Origin: an uncultured Lachnospiraceae bacterium
Lineage (GTDB): Bacteria; Bacillota; Clostridia; Lachnospirales; Lachnospiraceae
Assembly (NCBI GenBank): GCA_934351925.1
Contig: CAKRJT010000023.1
Span: forward strand, 1-43,085
Length of the DNA: 43,085 bases
Direction of reading: 5' to 3'
The notes under the pieces were generated by a model. That model was given only the letters and a program-made list of their open reading frames with translations, searched no databases and had not been told where the DNA came from. Positions 33,850 through 41,478 of the stretch are shown one piece after another (positions within the stretch are counted from its first letter, which is position 1; each line of letters starts with the position of its first letter). The translations under genes were made by a program, and so were the position numbers.

Positions 33850-33876
33850 TGCATTGCCGAGCGGTCGGCATGTGCT
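33850..33876 (+). promoter_or_regulatory. Hairpin between rpmI and rplT
   Basis: GCCGA and TCGGC pair around GCGG, extended by flanking GCAT/ATGTGC pairs. It lies in the 98-base gap before rplT without a T-run, so it could be an mRNA-processing or L20-binding site rather than a terminator. Confidence 0.35.
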
Positions 33877-33907
33877 TAGAATAGAAATTTAGGAGGAATT
33901 AGACAAA

Positions 33908-34264
33908 ATGGCAAGAATTAAAGGCGGTTTAAACGCAAAGAAGAAGCACAATAGAGTATTAAAGTTAGCTAAGGGTTACAGAGGAGCCAGATCTAAGCAG
34001 TACAGAGTTGCTAAGCAGTCTGTTATGAGAGCTCTTACAACAGCTTATGCAGGAAGAAAGCAGAAGAAGAGACAGTTCAGACAGTTATGGATTGCCAGAA
34101 TCAACGCTGCAGCAAGAATGAACGGACTTTCATACAGCAAGTTCATGTTCGGTCTCAAGAATGCCGGTGTTACAATGAACAGAAAGATGTTAGCAGAGTT
34201 AGCAGTTAACGATGCAGCAACATTCACACAGTTAGCAGAGGTTGCTAAGGCTAACCTTAAGTAA
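33908..34264 (+). CDS. rplT: Ribosomal protein L20
   Basis: 118 residues: ARIKGGLNAKKKHNRVLKLA at the start, then KGYRGARSKQYRVAKQSVMRAL and LWIARINAAARMNGLSYSKF. L20 binds 23S rRNA early in 50S assembly and in Firmicutes represses its own operon through the leader ahead of infC. AGGAGG lies about 9 bases ahead of the ATG. It is the last gene of the operon. Confidence 0.97.
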   Translation: MARIKGGLNAKKKHNRVLKLAKGYRGARSKQYRVAKQSVMRALTTAYAGRKQKKRQFRQLWIARINAAARMNGLSYSKFMFGLKNAGVTMNRKMLAELAVNDAATFTQLAEVAKANLK

Positions 34265-34311
34265 ATTTTTCTAACTGGTTAAAAATTATATAAAATTTTT
34301 GAAATTTACTC

Positions 34312-34340
34312 TTGCAAATTTTGATAGATTGATATATAAT
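34312..34340 (+). promoter_or_regulatory. Promoter of tRNA-Asn
   Basis: TTGCAA (34312-34317), 17-base spacer, TATAAT (34335-34340), 34 bases ahead of the tRNA. Confidence 0.8.
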
Positions 34341-34373
34341 ATAATTCGGTTCCGGGAATAACGGAGCCGGTAT

Positions 34374-34445
34374 TCCTCGATAGCTCAATGGTAGAGCACA
34401 CGGCTGTTAACCGTGGGGTTGTAGGTTCGAGCCCTACTCGGGGAG
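34374..34445 (+). tRNA. tRNA-Asn (anticodon GTT)
   Basis: 72-base cloverleaf: acceptor TCCTCGA/TCGGGGA (one T-G pair), D stem GCTC/GAGC, anticodon stem CACGG/CCGTG with loop CTGTTAA giving GTT, T stem GTAGG/CCTAC with loop TTCGAGC. Discriminator G; CCA is not encoded. Confidence 0.95.
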
Positions 34446-34454
34446 CTTTTATGA

Positions 34455-34481
34455 AACAGAGCGTTTAGGCTCTGTTTTTTT
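34455..34481 (+). terminator. Terminator after tRNA-Asn
   Basis: AACAGAGC (34455-34462) pairs with GCTCTGTT (34469-34476), followed by T-run. A second GC-rich palindrome (34484-34503, TGTGCGCC/GGCGCACA) stands directly behind. Confidence 0.85.
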
Positions 34482-34622
34482 GTTGTGCGCCTGGCGGCGC
34501 ACAGTGGATGTAATGATTTTGCAATAAATAAAGACTAACCCGATGTGGATTAGTCTCAATGTTAGATTTCTGCACCGAAAGATATTAAATGAGGGGCAGA
34601 ATACCTTTTGAACCTGATATCA

Positions 34623-36677
34623 TTACATATGAAGAAAATCCCTGAAATCAAGAAGCGCCTGCGGAGGTTCAACACCTTTGCGCTCAAGCTGTGATATGAC
34701 AAGGTCAAGATGCTTGAGCTTTGCTGTGAACAGCTTGTTTTCACTGGAAAATAAATCCTTAACCATAGGATTTTCTTTGAGGTTATCACGGAATTCTCTG
34801 GAGAAAGGACAGTAGGTGGCGAGTATTCGACGCGCAATCTTGTTCAGCCGGAAGGAACCTAGTGATTCGTAGAGAATCCACGTCTCATAATCCCGTACAA
34901 ATACTTCACGGTAATTATTACGGCACGATTTGAGAGTGGACTTAATTTTATCCTTGACTGCCTCGGGAAGCTCGCGGTTTTTCTTATAAAACTGAATATA
35001 GTCGCAATATTCTGCGGTCAATGACGGTTCAGATATATTGTTCCAGTATACGCCCTGTATTCTTTTGCACATTTCCCAGCGGAAACGTCCGGTCACGCAG
35101 GTGAGGATATTTGAGATATTGATAGTAGGGAATATCGGGAGTATGAAGCGGGCGGGCGAATCCTTCTTTCTTCCTTCAATCTCCTGCCACATGAGACCTT
35201 CATTCCCGACAACGGGCATCAGAATGATATTAGGAAGTACTTCCGACATTATGAACTCACGGTCAATTTCACATTCCTTATTCTGGTATATGATTTCGCG
35301 ATAGAATGCAGAGTAATCCTTTCTGCGGATACCGTCAATGGAGGATATAATCTTCTCGGAGGTTGTAATAAATGCACTGAAATTTCTTGTCACACCGTTG
35401 TCGGTGAGTACAGGACAGAAGTTACTGCTTCTTCCATGCACAACACGGTTTGCTGATGTGAACATATTCTCAATCTCGAAGCGGATCTTGGCATCGTTGT
35501 CATGTAAAGCTGCCTCAGCGGCTGTAGATGAGATTTTTCCCATGCGTTTGTTTGAGTTGATTGTCTCAGCATAGTCCATATCCATATTGTTTTTAGATGG
35601 TTCCTTATCTCCCCACAGGATTTCCCTGAGCCACGAATATATCGTGTAGACACCTTTTCCGTTACATTCCCTTTCGACCACAAGCGATAGCTTGTACAGG
35701 TCAAGTACATTCTCCCTGGACAAGAGATTTTCGTCCATATATCCGAAATTCAAAAACATGGATATAATAGGAGGAGCAGTGAGACTGTTCGCAGCCTTGG
35801 TGAATACAAGATAATATATTTTATAAAATAATTTGGCTATCTCACGTCGAAGCTGTCTCGACTCGTCGGACGGTGAGGTCTGCTGTGCAGGAATCCTGTA
35901 GGTTTCCATAAGCCGCATAAAGTGGTCGGCCTCCTCGGGTTCAAGCTCAGAGTAGGAGAGAATGCGTGGAAGTGATTTCTCAAGCTGTGACCACGCAAAT
36001 TCCTCATCAAAGTCATCCTCGGTTGTGAGGAGTGCTGCAGGAGTGTCCTCGATTGCCATGATGAAATCGTCCTCAGGTTCAGGTTCGATATAATCGAGGT
36101 TAATTTCAAGCCGGTCTGCCATCTGTGTGCAGGCATCATTGATTGTCGACAAAAAACGCAGCCCGTCGTATATCGCACCTATGGTTACAACAGAGCTTGC
36201 CTTATAATAGTCTATTGAAATTTTGTTAGGAATTGAGGAGAGCGCGTTAAATTTGTCCAGCTCCCATCTGGGTATGCGGGAATCAGGACGATATTCGTCA
36301 TCCAATTCCCTGCACTTAAATGTAAGTTCAAGATATGTTTTGATAATGTCAGCAATATGACGTGACTGCATAATTAAAAAAATGTTTATATTATCTGCCT
36401 GGTCATTCAGCACACGGGTAATATCTGCAGAGGAAGAGACCGTGTATCTCTTCACAACGGTCTCTTCCTCTGCAAAATAATTATAAATATACATTCCGTA
36501 ATAACAATCAGTTAAACCTGCTGCGGAACCGGGACCAAGATAATATGTACCATATGTTGTCATGCACTTAATTTTTCCCTTGAGGATGATAAAAACTTCG
36601 TTGACATCCTCACCACGGGTAGTTAGGCGCTCACCTGCAGTGTAAGTCGTAACGCTGCCTGATATATTGTTATCCAT
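34623..36677 (-). CDS. Large protein with N-terminal cyclic-nucleotide-binding-like domain, otherwise unknown
   Basis: 684 residues. The first 110 resemble a Crp-type cNMP-binding fold (YTAGERLTTRGEDVNEVFIILKGKIKC, then YYLGPGSAAGLTDCYYGMY), but the phosphate-binding cassette with its Glu and Arg is not clear, so the ligand may differ or be absent. There is no helix-turn-helix, so it is not a normal Crp regulator. The remaining 570 residues are mainly helical, with an acidic stretch at about 205-235, and match no family that I recognise. No membrane helix is seen. It lies 47 bases after a HEAT-like protein gene on the same strand and may work with it. Confidence 0.8.
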   Translation of the reverse strand: MDNNISGSVTTYTAGERLTTRGEDVNEVFIILKGKIKCMTTYGTYYLGPGSAAGLTDCYYGMYIYNYFAEEETVVKRYTVSSSADITRVLNDQADNINIFLIMQSRHIADIIKTYLELTFKCRELDDEYRPDSRIPRWELDKFNALSSIPNKISIDYYKASSVVTIGAIYDGLRFLSTINDACTQMADRLEINLDYIEPEPEDDFIMAIEDTPAALLTTEDDFDEEFAWSQLEKSLPRILSYSELEPEEADHFMRLMETYRIPAQQTSPSDESRQLRREIAKLFYKIYYLVFTKAANSLTAPPIISMFLNFGYMDENLLSRENVLDLYKLSLVVERECNGKGVYTIYSWLREILWGDKEPSKNNMDMDYAETINSNKRMGKISSTAAEAALHDNDAKIRFEIENMFTSANRVVHGRSSNFCPVLTDNGVTRNFSAFITTSEKIISSIDGIRRKDYSAFYREIIYQNKECEIDREFIMSEVLPNIILMPVVGNEGLMWQEIEGRKKDSPARFILPIFPTINISNILTCVTGRFRWEMCKRIQGVYWNNISEPSLTAEYCDYIQFYKKNRELPEAVKDKIKSTLKSCRNNYREVFVRDYETWILYESLGSFRLNKIARRILATYCPFSREFRDNLKENPMVKDLFSSENKLFTAKLKHLDLVISQLERKGVEPPQALLDFRDFLHM

Positions 36678-36724
36678 TATTATCCCCCATAGTAATGCAA
36701 AGCGTTATAACAAGGCTTAACGGA

Positions 36725-37060
36725 TTAGCTCCTGCTTCCTATTTTAGAAAGGGTCTTGTGAACCTCTGCCTTGAGCTTCTCGTTAGCTGTTGTATTATAC
36801 ATAATCTGAAGTCTTGCCTTGATGTGATCTGTTCCGATCTCCCCGAGTGCGTCTACGGCTGCGAAAACAACTTCCTCGTCAAGGGACTCTAAGAGCATGA
36901 TTACAAGGTTTCTTGAGTCGTCGTTAGCGTACTGCTTACATGCCTCGCATATTGCAAGCTGGTCTTCGATGGTTGACCATAAATACTTCTTTCTTATTGT
37001 CTCTGATTTCTTCTTCTTGAGTAATGTTAAATACTTTTTGGTTAATGCTTCATCTGCCAT
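36725..37060 (-). CDS. Small HEAT-repeat-like helical protein
   Basis: About 111 residues, helical. Two HEAT-type units are visible: SRNLVIMLLESLDEEVVFAAVDALGEIG and the following TDHIKARLQIMYN, in which the first ends with the typical DALGEIG turn. HEAT proteins act as protein-binding scaffolds. ATG 37060 follows AGGAAGG at suitable spacing; the frame is open 28 codons further upstream but without a site. It is the first gene of a two-gene unit with the cNMP-fold protein. Confidence 0.78.
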   Translation of the reverse strand: MADEALTKKYLTLLKKKKSETIRKKYLWSTIEDQLAICEACKQYANDDSRNLVIMLLESLDEEVVFAAVDALGEIGTDHIKARLQIMYNTTANEKLKAEVHKTLSKIGSRS

Positions 37061-37225
37061 ATTAAAATACCTTCCTTCTATTAATGTCAGAAAAATCAAC
37101 TGACTTATAAGAAATAGTGTAGTATATTTTGAGCATAATGTCAATAAAATTTAGGTTGTTATGGAGCCGGAAATGTGTATAATAAGGATAGAAGATAAAG
37201 GGCGGCGCAAAAGAAAGGGAGTACT

Positions 37226-37705
37226 ATGATAATACATGACAAGAATAATTATGTTGATATGATGATAAGAATTTTGGAGGCACTCGGATATCAGGAAGTG
37301 AAGAAGAACGGTGGCGACAATATAGTTGCGATAACAGCAAAGAAGGAGGGCAGAACATATGCCTTTGCGTGCCGCTATGATATAGATGCCATAAGTGGTT
37401 CGACCATGGAAGCGTTCATAGGCGCAGCTAAGAAACCTGGAGTTGACGTGATGGTCTTTATGACGAACAGCTCATTTTCCTCGGCAGCAAAGAAGGCAGG
37501 GGAGACTGCAGGTGTCGAATTATGGGATAGAAACTATATAGACAGAATATCGATAGGGGTAGATGTCGAATTTGAGCAGCCGGTTGTCAAAAGAAGGAGC
37601 AGCAAAAAGATATATATTGCGGTGGCAGCAGTCATTGCAGTCATTCTCGTAGCAGCGCTGGTGCTGTACTTTGTGGTGCCGATGCCGACACCGCGCTGGA
37701 GATAA
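37226..37705 (+). CDS. Tail-anchored Mrr-like (restriction endonuclease-fold) protein, probably inactive
   Basis: 159 residues. The first 105 follow the Mrr-type PD-(D/E)XK fold: MMIRILEALGYQEVKKNGGDN, then VDVMVFMTNSSFSSAAKKAGETAGVELWDRNYI, which is the usual end of that domain. The strand that normally carries the (D/E/Q)xK catalytic residues reads AFACRYDID, with no lysine, so nuclease activity is doubtful. A single membrane helix (about 128-150) closes the protein, followed by PMPTPRWR. It may bind DNA or a partner at the membrane (inference). GGGAG lies ahead of ATG 37226. Confidence 0.75.
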   Translation: MIIHDKNNYVDMMIRILEALGYQEVKKNGGDNIVAITAKKEGRTYAFACRYDIDAISGSTMEAFIGAAKKPGVDVMVFMTNSSFSSAAKKAGETAGVELWDRNYIDRISIGVDVEFEQPVVKRRSSKKIYIAVAAVIAVILVAALVLYFVVPMPTPRWR

Positions 37706-37716
37706 TTTAATATAAA

Positions 37717-38023
37717 GATGATGTTGAGGTCAAATAGACTTATTTATGTTTTGAACGTATAACGTGTTGTGTTTATGTATATCAGCTCCGTTGCTCGAAG
37801 CAAGGTGTTCTAAGAATTCCGATAAACGTTTCATATAATATACGCCACCGAAGCAAAGCATACCTCCATGTATGCATTGCTTCTAAAGCAGCCTCCATGC
37901 TGCTTTTGGCTGGGTTATGAGCAGAGTCCTAAGAACAACTATGCTTCTTACAAAAGTCGTGATATGCATAAACACAACACGTTATACATGGCAAAGTTTT
38001 TCCTATTTGACCTCAACATCATC
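37717..38023. repeat. Structured dispersed repeat, copy B
   Basis: The ends 37717-37737 and 38003-38023 are perfect 21-bp inverted repeats. The main arms 37757-37784 and 37960-37987 pair at 27 of 28 positions, the odd one being T-G. Inside: GAAGC/GCTTC, a weaker inner stem (37804-37821 with 37922-37939), GCCA/TGGC, hairpin 37850-37883 with loop CTCCAT and a perfect 8-bp hairpin 37885-37906 with loop CTCCAT. It fills the gap between the convergent Mrr-like gene and the gene at 38049. TATAAAGA stands near both ends (37711-37718, 38029-38036) and might be a target duplication. Confidence 0.88.
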
Positions 38024-38048
38024 ATGTATATAAAGAACATCAGGGAGC

Positions 38049-38432
38049 CTATTTATCAAGCCGCATATCGGACTGTATGCGTTTCTTGTATATTTCAGGC
38101 TCCTTTGCCATTTTCGCCATAGCTTCGAAGGCGAAGAGTACCATAGCCTCCTTGGAGCAGGAGGCATCATTTTTTCCGACATCGTGCAGGAGATTGTAGT
38201 TAGCCATCTGCCACACGAACAGGTCAACGATGGAATAGTTCTCAATCGTGTATCTGCACAGCAGGTCGTGGTGGTCGATGTAGTAGAGCAGCTCGTCGTA
38301 AATATTCTCATTTTCCATGACCAGCGACCAGAACGAGTTGAACCATTCGTCGCTGTTTCCGACTAAGTCTGACAGCTCCTTTATAGCCTCCATAAGTTTG
38401 ATTTTTCTCGCATCATAGATAATATTTGCCAT
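38049..38432 (-). CDS. Hypothetical helical protein
   Basis: About 127 residues, rich in helix-forming and aromatic residues (NSDEWFNSFWSLVMENENIYDELLYYIDHHDLLCRY) with no membrane segment and no motif that I recognise. ATG 38432 has GGAG six bases ahead; the frame is open further upstream but without a site. It is convergent with the Mrr-like gene across repeat copy B. Confidence 0.7.
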   Translation of the reverse strand: MANIIYDARKIKLMEAIKELSDLVGNSDEWFNSFWSLVMENENIYDELLYYIDHHDLLCRYTIENYSIVDLFVWQMANYNLLHDVGKNDASCSKEAMVLFAFEAMAKMAKEPEIYKKRIQSDMRLDK

Positions 38433-38594
38433 AATAATCTCCGTTTCTGAGCGATTTATCGCGAAGAGGCTGACGTCAGAAGCAGTTTGTTTTCGCTCAG
38501 AGACAAATTGCCCGCGCAAGGCGCAGCCTCAGCCATGAGACAAATGACCTTTGAGTAAAATATAGCACAATTTGAGCGAAAAATATGTTTTTTT

Positions 38595-38627
38595 GAAAAA
38601 ACAAAAAACACATCAGCGATGATGTGT
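38595..38627 (-). terminator. Terminator of tRNA-Leu(CAG)
   Basis: ACACATCA (38608-38615) and TGATGTGT (38620-38627) pair around GCGA; on the minus strand the hairpin is followed by TTTTTTGTTTTTT. Confidence 0.85.
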
Positions 38628-38633
38628 TTTCAG

Positions 38634-38717
38634 TGCAGTCGAAGGGAGTTGAACCCTCATGGACGTAAGTCCACATGAACCTGAATCATGCGCGTGTGCC
38701 AATTTCGCCACGACTGC
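38634..38717 (-). tRNA. tRNA-Leu (anticodon CAG)
   Basis: 84-base class II tRNA: acceptor GCAGTCG/CGACTGC, anticodon stem CATGA/TCATG with loop TTCAGGT giving CAG, a long variable arm (TGGACTTACGTCCA) and T stem GAGGG/CCCTT with loop TTCAACT. Discriminator A; CCA is not encoded. Confidence 0.94.
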
Positions 38718-38777
38718 AAAATATATAATCGTTGGAATATCTCTTAAACAGATAAGATTGTTTCACAACACTTGTAT

Positions 38778-38807
38778 ATAATAGCATTTAAAGACTTGAT
38801 TTGTCAA
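38778..38807 (-). promoter_or_regulatory. Promoter of tRNA-Leu(CAG)
   Basis: On the minus strand TTGACA (38807-38802), 18-base spacer, TATTAT (38783-38778). The rest of the 315-base gap between the two tRNA-Leu genes holds no believable gene. Confidence 0.75.
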
Positions 38808-38960
38808 GTTATAAGTTGAAAATGTTTTGGATATGGGAAAAATAACAGGCATGAGGCGCAATTCGCGCGGATTTGCATGGAAGGAGAGGTAGCATGAATT
38901 GTGCTTTTTGTAGAAAAAGAATGTTTTTTAAAAAAAATTAAAAAAATTTCAAAAAAGTAC

Positions 38961-38989
38961 TTGCAATCCTTAAAAAGGTGTGCTAATAT
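38961..38989 (+). promoter_or_regulatory. Promoter of tRNA-Leu(AAG)
   Basis: TTGCAA (38961-38966), 17-base spacer, TAATAT (38984-38989). Bases 38972-38991 match the infC promoter (32885-32904) as AAAAAGGTGTGYTARTATAC. Confidence 0.8.
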
Positions 38990-39032
38990 ACATCTTGTCG
39001 CTGGAACACAGACACAGCGGAACACATAATGA

Positions 39033-39117
39033 GCAGTCGTGGCGGAATTGGCATACGCGCTAGACTAAGGATCTAGTCCATATTGCTTGGGTGCGGGTTC
39101 AAGTCCCGCCGACTGCA
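39033..39117 (+). tRNA. tRNA-Leu (anticodon AAG)
   Basis: 85-base class II tRNA: acceptor GCAGTCG/CGACTGC, anticodon stem CTAGA/TCTAG with loop CTAAGGA giving AAG (A34 probably edited to inosine), long variable arm, T stem GCGGG/CCCGC with loop TTCAAGT. Discriminator A; CCA is not encoded. Confidence 0.94.
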
Positions 39118-39123
39118 CTGATT

Positions 39124-39154
39124 AAGACCTTGAGACATTTCTCAAGGTCTTTTG
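39124..39154 (+). terminator. Terminator after tRNA-Leu(AAG)
   Basis: AAGACCTTGAG (39124-39134) and CTCAAGGTCTT (39141-39151) form a perfect 11-bp stem followed by TTTTG. Confidence 0.85.
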
Positions 39155-39252
39155 CTTTATGTGAATTTATTTAATGAACATTCATAAGCCATAGCATCAA
39201 TCACTCTCAAATAGTTTTGTTTTTGTTCACAGAATTATAACTATTGCAATCC

Positions 39253-39281
39253 TTGAATTTTCTCTTAGCTTGTTGTATAAT
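39253..39281 (+). promoter_or_regulatory. Promoter of the small membrane protein gene
   Basis: TTGAAT (39253-39258), 17-base spacer, TATAAT (39276-39281), 48 bases ahead of the ATG. Confidence 0.65.
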
Positions 39282-39328
39282 CAATTTAATAACGCCGTGC
39301 GGACAAGCACGGATATTAGGAGGTTGTA

Positions 39329-39826
39329 ATGGGCGATTTTTTTTCAGAATGGATAGTAAAGAGAAAGACACCGCAGAATGTCAAGATTATACAGATACTT
39401 CTCGTTGTTGTATGTGTACTCTCGTGTGCGCTGCTGCCGATACCATACATCGGTGTGCTGGCTGTGGCAGTCATTATTTTTCTCACATATCTTTATTTTA
39501 AGAATAATGACGTGGAGTGGGAGTATGCTCTTGTTGAGAAGTCAATGTACATTGACAAGATTATGAAGAAATCAAAGAGAAAGAGAATGGGCGAGTATGA
39601 TCTTACCAAGACAGAAGTTATGGCCCCTGAGGGATCTTCATATATCAAGGAGTACGATAACAGAAATCTCAAGGTTGTAGATTTCTCCTCACTTATTCCG
39701 GAGAATAAGAAATATGTCATGGTTATCCTGAGCAACAATGAGCTTGTGAAGCTTGTGCTTGAGCCTAATGAGAGAATGTTAAAGGAATTGAGGGACATCA
39801 TTCCGAGACAGCTCCATATCGACTAA
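39329..39826 (+). CDS. Small membrane protein, DUF6106-like
   Basis: 165 residues. Two membrane helices (about 19-37 and 41-58) with a very short outer turn, then a cytoplasmic domain of about 105 residues with a basic patch (KIMKKSKRKRMGEYDLTKTEV) and a beta-rich end. The start MGDFFSEWIVKRK and overall design recall DUF6106 proteins of Firmicutes; the label is from memory. No function is known. GGAGG lies 6 bases ahead of the ATG. Confidence 0.75.
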   Translation: MGDFFSEWIVKRKTPQNVKIIQILLVVVCVLSCALLPIPYIGVLAVAVIIFLTYLYFKNNDVEWEYALVEKSMYIDKIMKKSKRKRMGEYDLTKTEVMAPEGSSYIKEYDNRNLKVVDFSSLIPENKKYVMVILSNNELVKLVLEPNERMLKELRDIIPRQLHID

Positions 39827-39828
39827 AT

Positions 39829-39856
39829 GTATGTAATTATTTTATTATTTACATAC
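39829..39856. terminator. Short AT-rich hairpin between the membrane protein gene and guaB
   Basis: GTATGTAA (39829-39836) and TTACATAC (39849-39856) pair around ATTATTTTATTA, three bases after the upstream stop codon. There is no T-run behind, so termination is uncertain. Confidence 0.4.
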
Positions 39857-39893
39857 TTACTATTGTGAAATTTACGTTTTTTCAAAAGTATGG

Positions 39894-39922
39894 TTGACAT
39901 TTGAAAGTGGATTTGCTAATAT
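39894..39922 (+). promoter_or_regulatory. Promoter of guaB
   Basis: TTGACA (39894-39899), 17-base spacer, TAATAT (39917-39922), 51 bases ahead of the start codon. Confidence 0.8.
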
Positions 39923-39973
39923 TGATAAAATTATACAAATTTATAAAAATATAAGAAAGCGAGGATAATTAAG

Positions 39974-41428
39974 ATGGGTAAGATTATTGGCGAGGGCATT
40001 ACCTTTGATGATGTGCTGCTGGTACCACAGTATTCGGAAGTGACACCGAATATGGTAGATTTATCAACAAATCTTACAAAGAAGATTAAACTGAATGTTC
40101 CTATTATGAGTGCCGGTATGGATACTGTTACCGAACACAGAATGGCTATTGCGATGGCAAGACAGGGTGGAATCGGTATTATTCACAAGAATATGTCCAT
40201 AGAGGCACAGGCTGAGGAAGTTGATAAGGTTAAGCGCTCCGAACATGGAGTTATCACTGACCCATTTTATTTATCACCTGAACATACACTCCGCGATGCG
40301 GACGAGCTTATGGCTAAGTTCCGTATCTCCGGCGTTCCTATCACTGAGGGCAGGAAGCTGGTGGGTATCATTACTAACCGTGACCTCAAGTTCGAGCAGG
40401 ATTTTGACAAGAAGATACGCGAGTGCATGACCAGCGAAGGTCTTGTAACCGCTAAGGAGGGAACAACCCTTGAGGAAGCTAAGCAGATACTTGCCAAGGC
40501 ACGCAAGGAGAAGCTTCCTATCGTAGATGACGATTTCAATTTAAAGGGACTCATCACAATCAAGGATATTGAGAAGCAGATTAAGTATCCTTTATCTGCT
40601 AAGGACGAGCAGGGTAGACTTCTCTGCGGTGCCGCAGTAGGTATCACCAAGAATATCATGGAGAGAGTTGATGCACTGGTTGAGGCTAAGGTTGACTGCA
40701 TAGTTATTGACTCAGCTCACGGTCACTCCAAGAACATCATTGACACACTCAAGATGGTTAAGGCGAAGTATCCTGACCTTCAGGTAATCGCTGGAAATAT
40801 CGCGACAGGTGCCGCAGCAAAGGCGCTTATCGAGGCTGGTGTTGACGCTGTCAAGGTAGGTATCGGACCTGGTTCTATATGTACAACAAGAGTTGTTGCA
40901 GGTATCGGTGTTCCTCAGATATCGGCAGTTATGGATGTGTATGAGGTTGCGAAGGAGTACGGTATTCCTGTTATTGCAGACGGCGGTATCAAGTTCTCCG
41001 GAGACATCACCAAGGCTATCGCAGCCGGAGCTGATGTATGTATGATGGGAAGCATGTTCGCAGGCTGTGACGAGGCTCCGGGAGACTTCGAGTTATTCCA
41101 GGGTCGTAAGTACAAGGTATACCGCGGCATGGGTTCAATCGCAGCCATGGAGAACGGAAGCAAGGATCGTTATTTCCAGACAGACGCGAAGAAGCTTGTT
41201 CCTGAAGGCGTTGAGGGAAGAGTTGCTTATAAGGGGCTTTTGGAGGATACAGTGTTCCAGCTTATGGGTGGTCTCCGCTCAGGAATGGGCTACTGCGGGG
41301 CTTCCACAATTCCATACCTCAAGGAGCATGGTCAGTTTGTGAAGATTTCCGCTGCATCACTCAAGGAGAGCCATCCACATGATATCCATATCACGAAGGA
41401 AGCTCCGAACTACAGTGTGGATCAGTAG
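39974..41428 (+). CDS. guaB: IMP dehydrogenase
   Basis: 484 residues. It oxidises IMP to XMP with NAD, the first committed step to GTP. The N-terminal block EGITFDDVLLVPQYSEV, two CBS domains inserted at about 95-205, the catalytic loop GPGSICTTR with C303, the IMP-phosphate site ADGGIKFSGDI and the flap region YRGMGSIAAM are all intact. The CBS pair binds adenine or guanine nucleotides and adjusts activity in related enzymes. It has its own strong promoter and stands apart from guaA. Confidence 0.98.
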   Translation: MGKIIGEGITFDDVLLVPQYSEVTPNMVDLSTNLTKKIKLNVPIMSAGMDTVTEHRMAIAMARQGGIGIIHKNMSIEAQAEEVDKVKRSEHGVITDPFYLSPEHTLRDADELMAKFRISGVPITEGRKLVGIITNRDLKFEQDFDKKIRECMTSEGLVTAKEGTTLEEAKQILAKARKEKLPIVDDDFNLKGLITIKDIEKQIKYPLSAKDEQGRLLCGAAVGITKNIMERVDALVEAKVDCIVIDSAHGHSKNIIDTLKMVKAKYPDLQVIAGNIATGAAAKALIEAGVDAVKVGIGPGSICTTRVVAGIGVPQISAVMDVYEVAKEYGIPVIADGGIKFSGDITKAIAAGADVCMMGSMFAGCDEAPGDFELFQGRKYKVYRGMGSIAAMENGSKDRYFQTDAKKLVPEGVEGRVAYKGLLEDTVFQLMGGLRSGMGYCGASTIPYLKEHGQFVKISAASLKESHPHDIHITKEAPNYSVDQ

Positions 41429-41478
41429 GAGAGCTTATACTGACATCAGGGTATAAACGAACTTCAAGAGGTACCTGA

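Noticed and set aside
37711..38036. TATAAAGA as target-site duplication of repeat copy B
   Set aside because: The left copy overlaps the inverted arm by two bases and the right one lies 5 bases away; in AT-rich DNA eight matching bases are weak evidence, and copies A and C show nothing alike.
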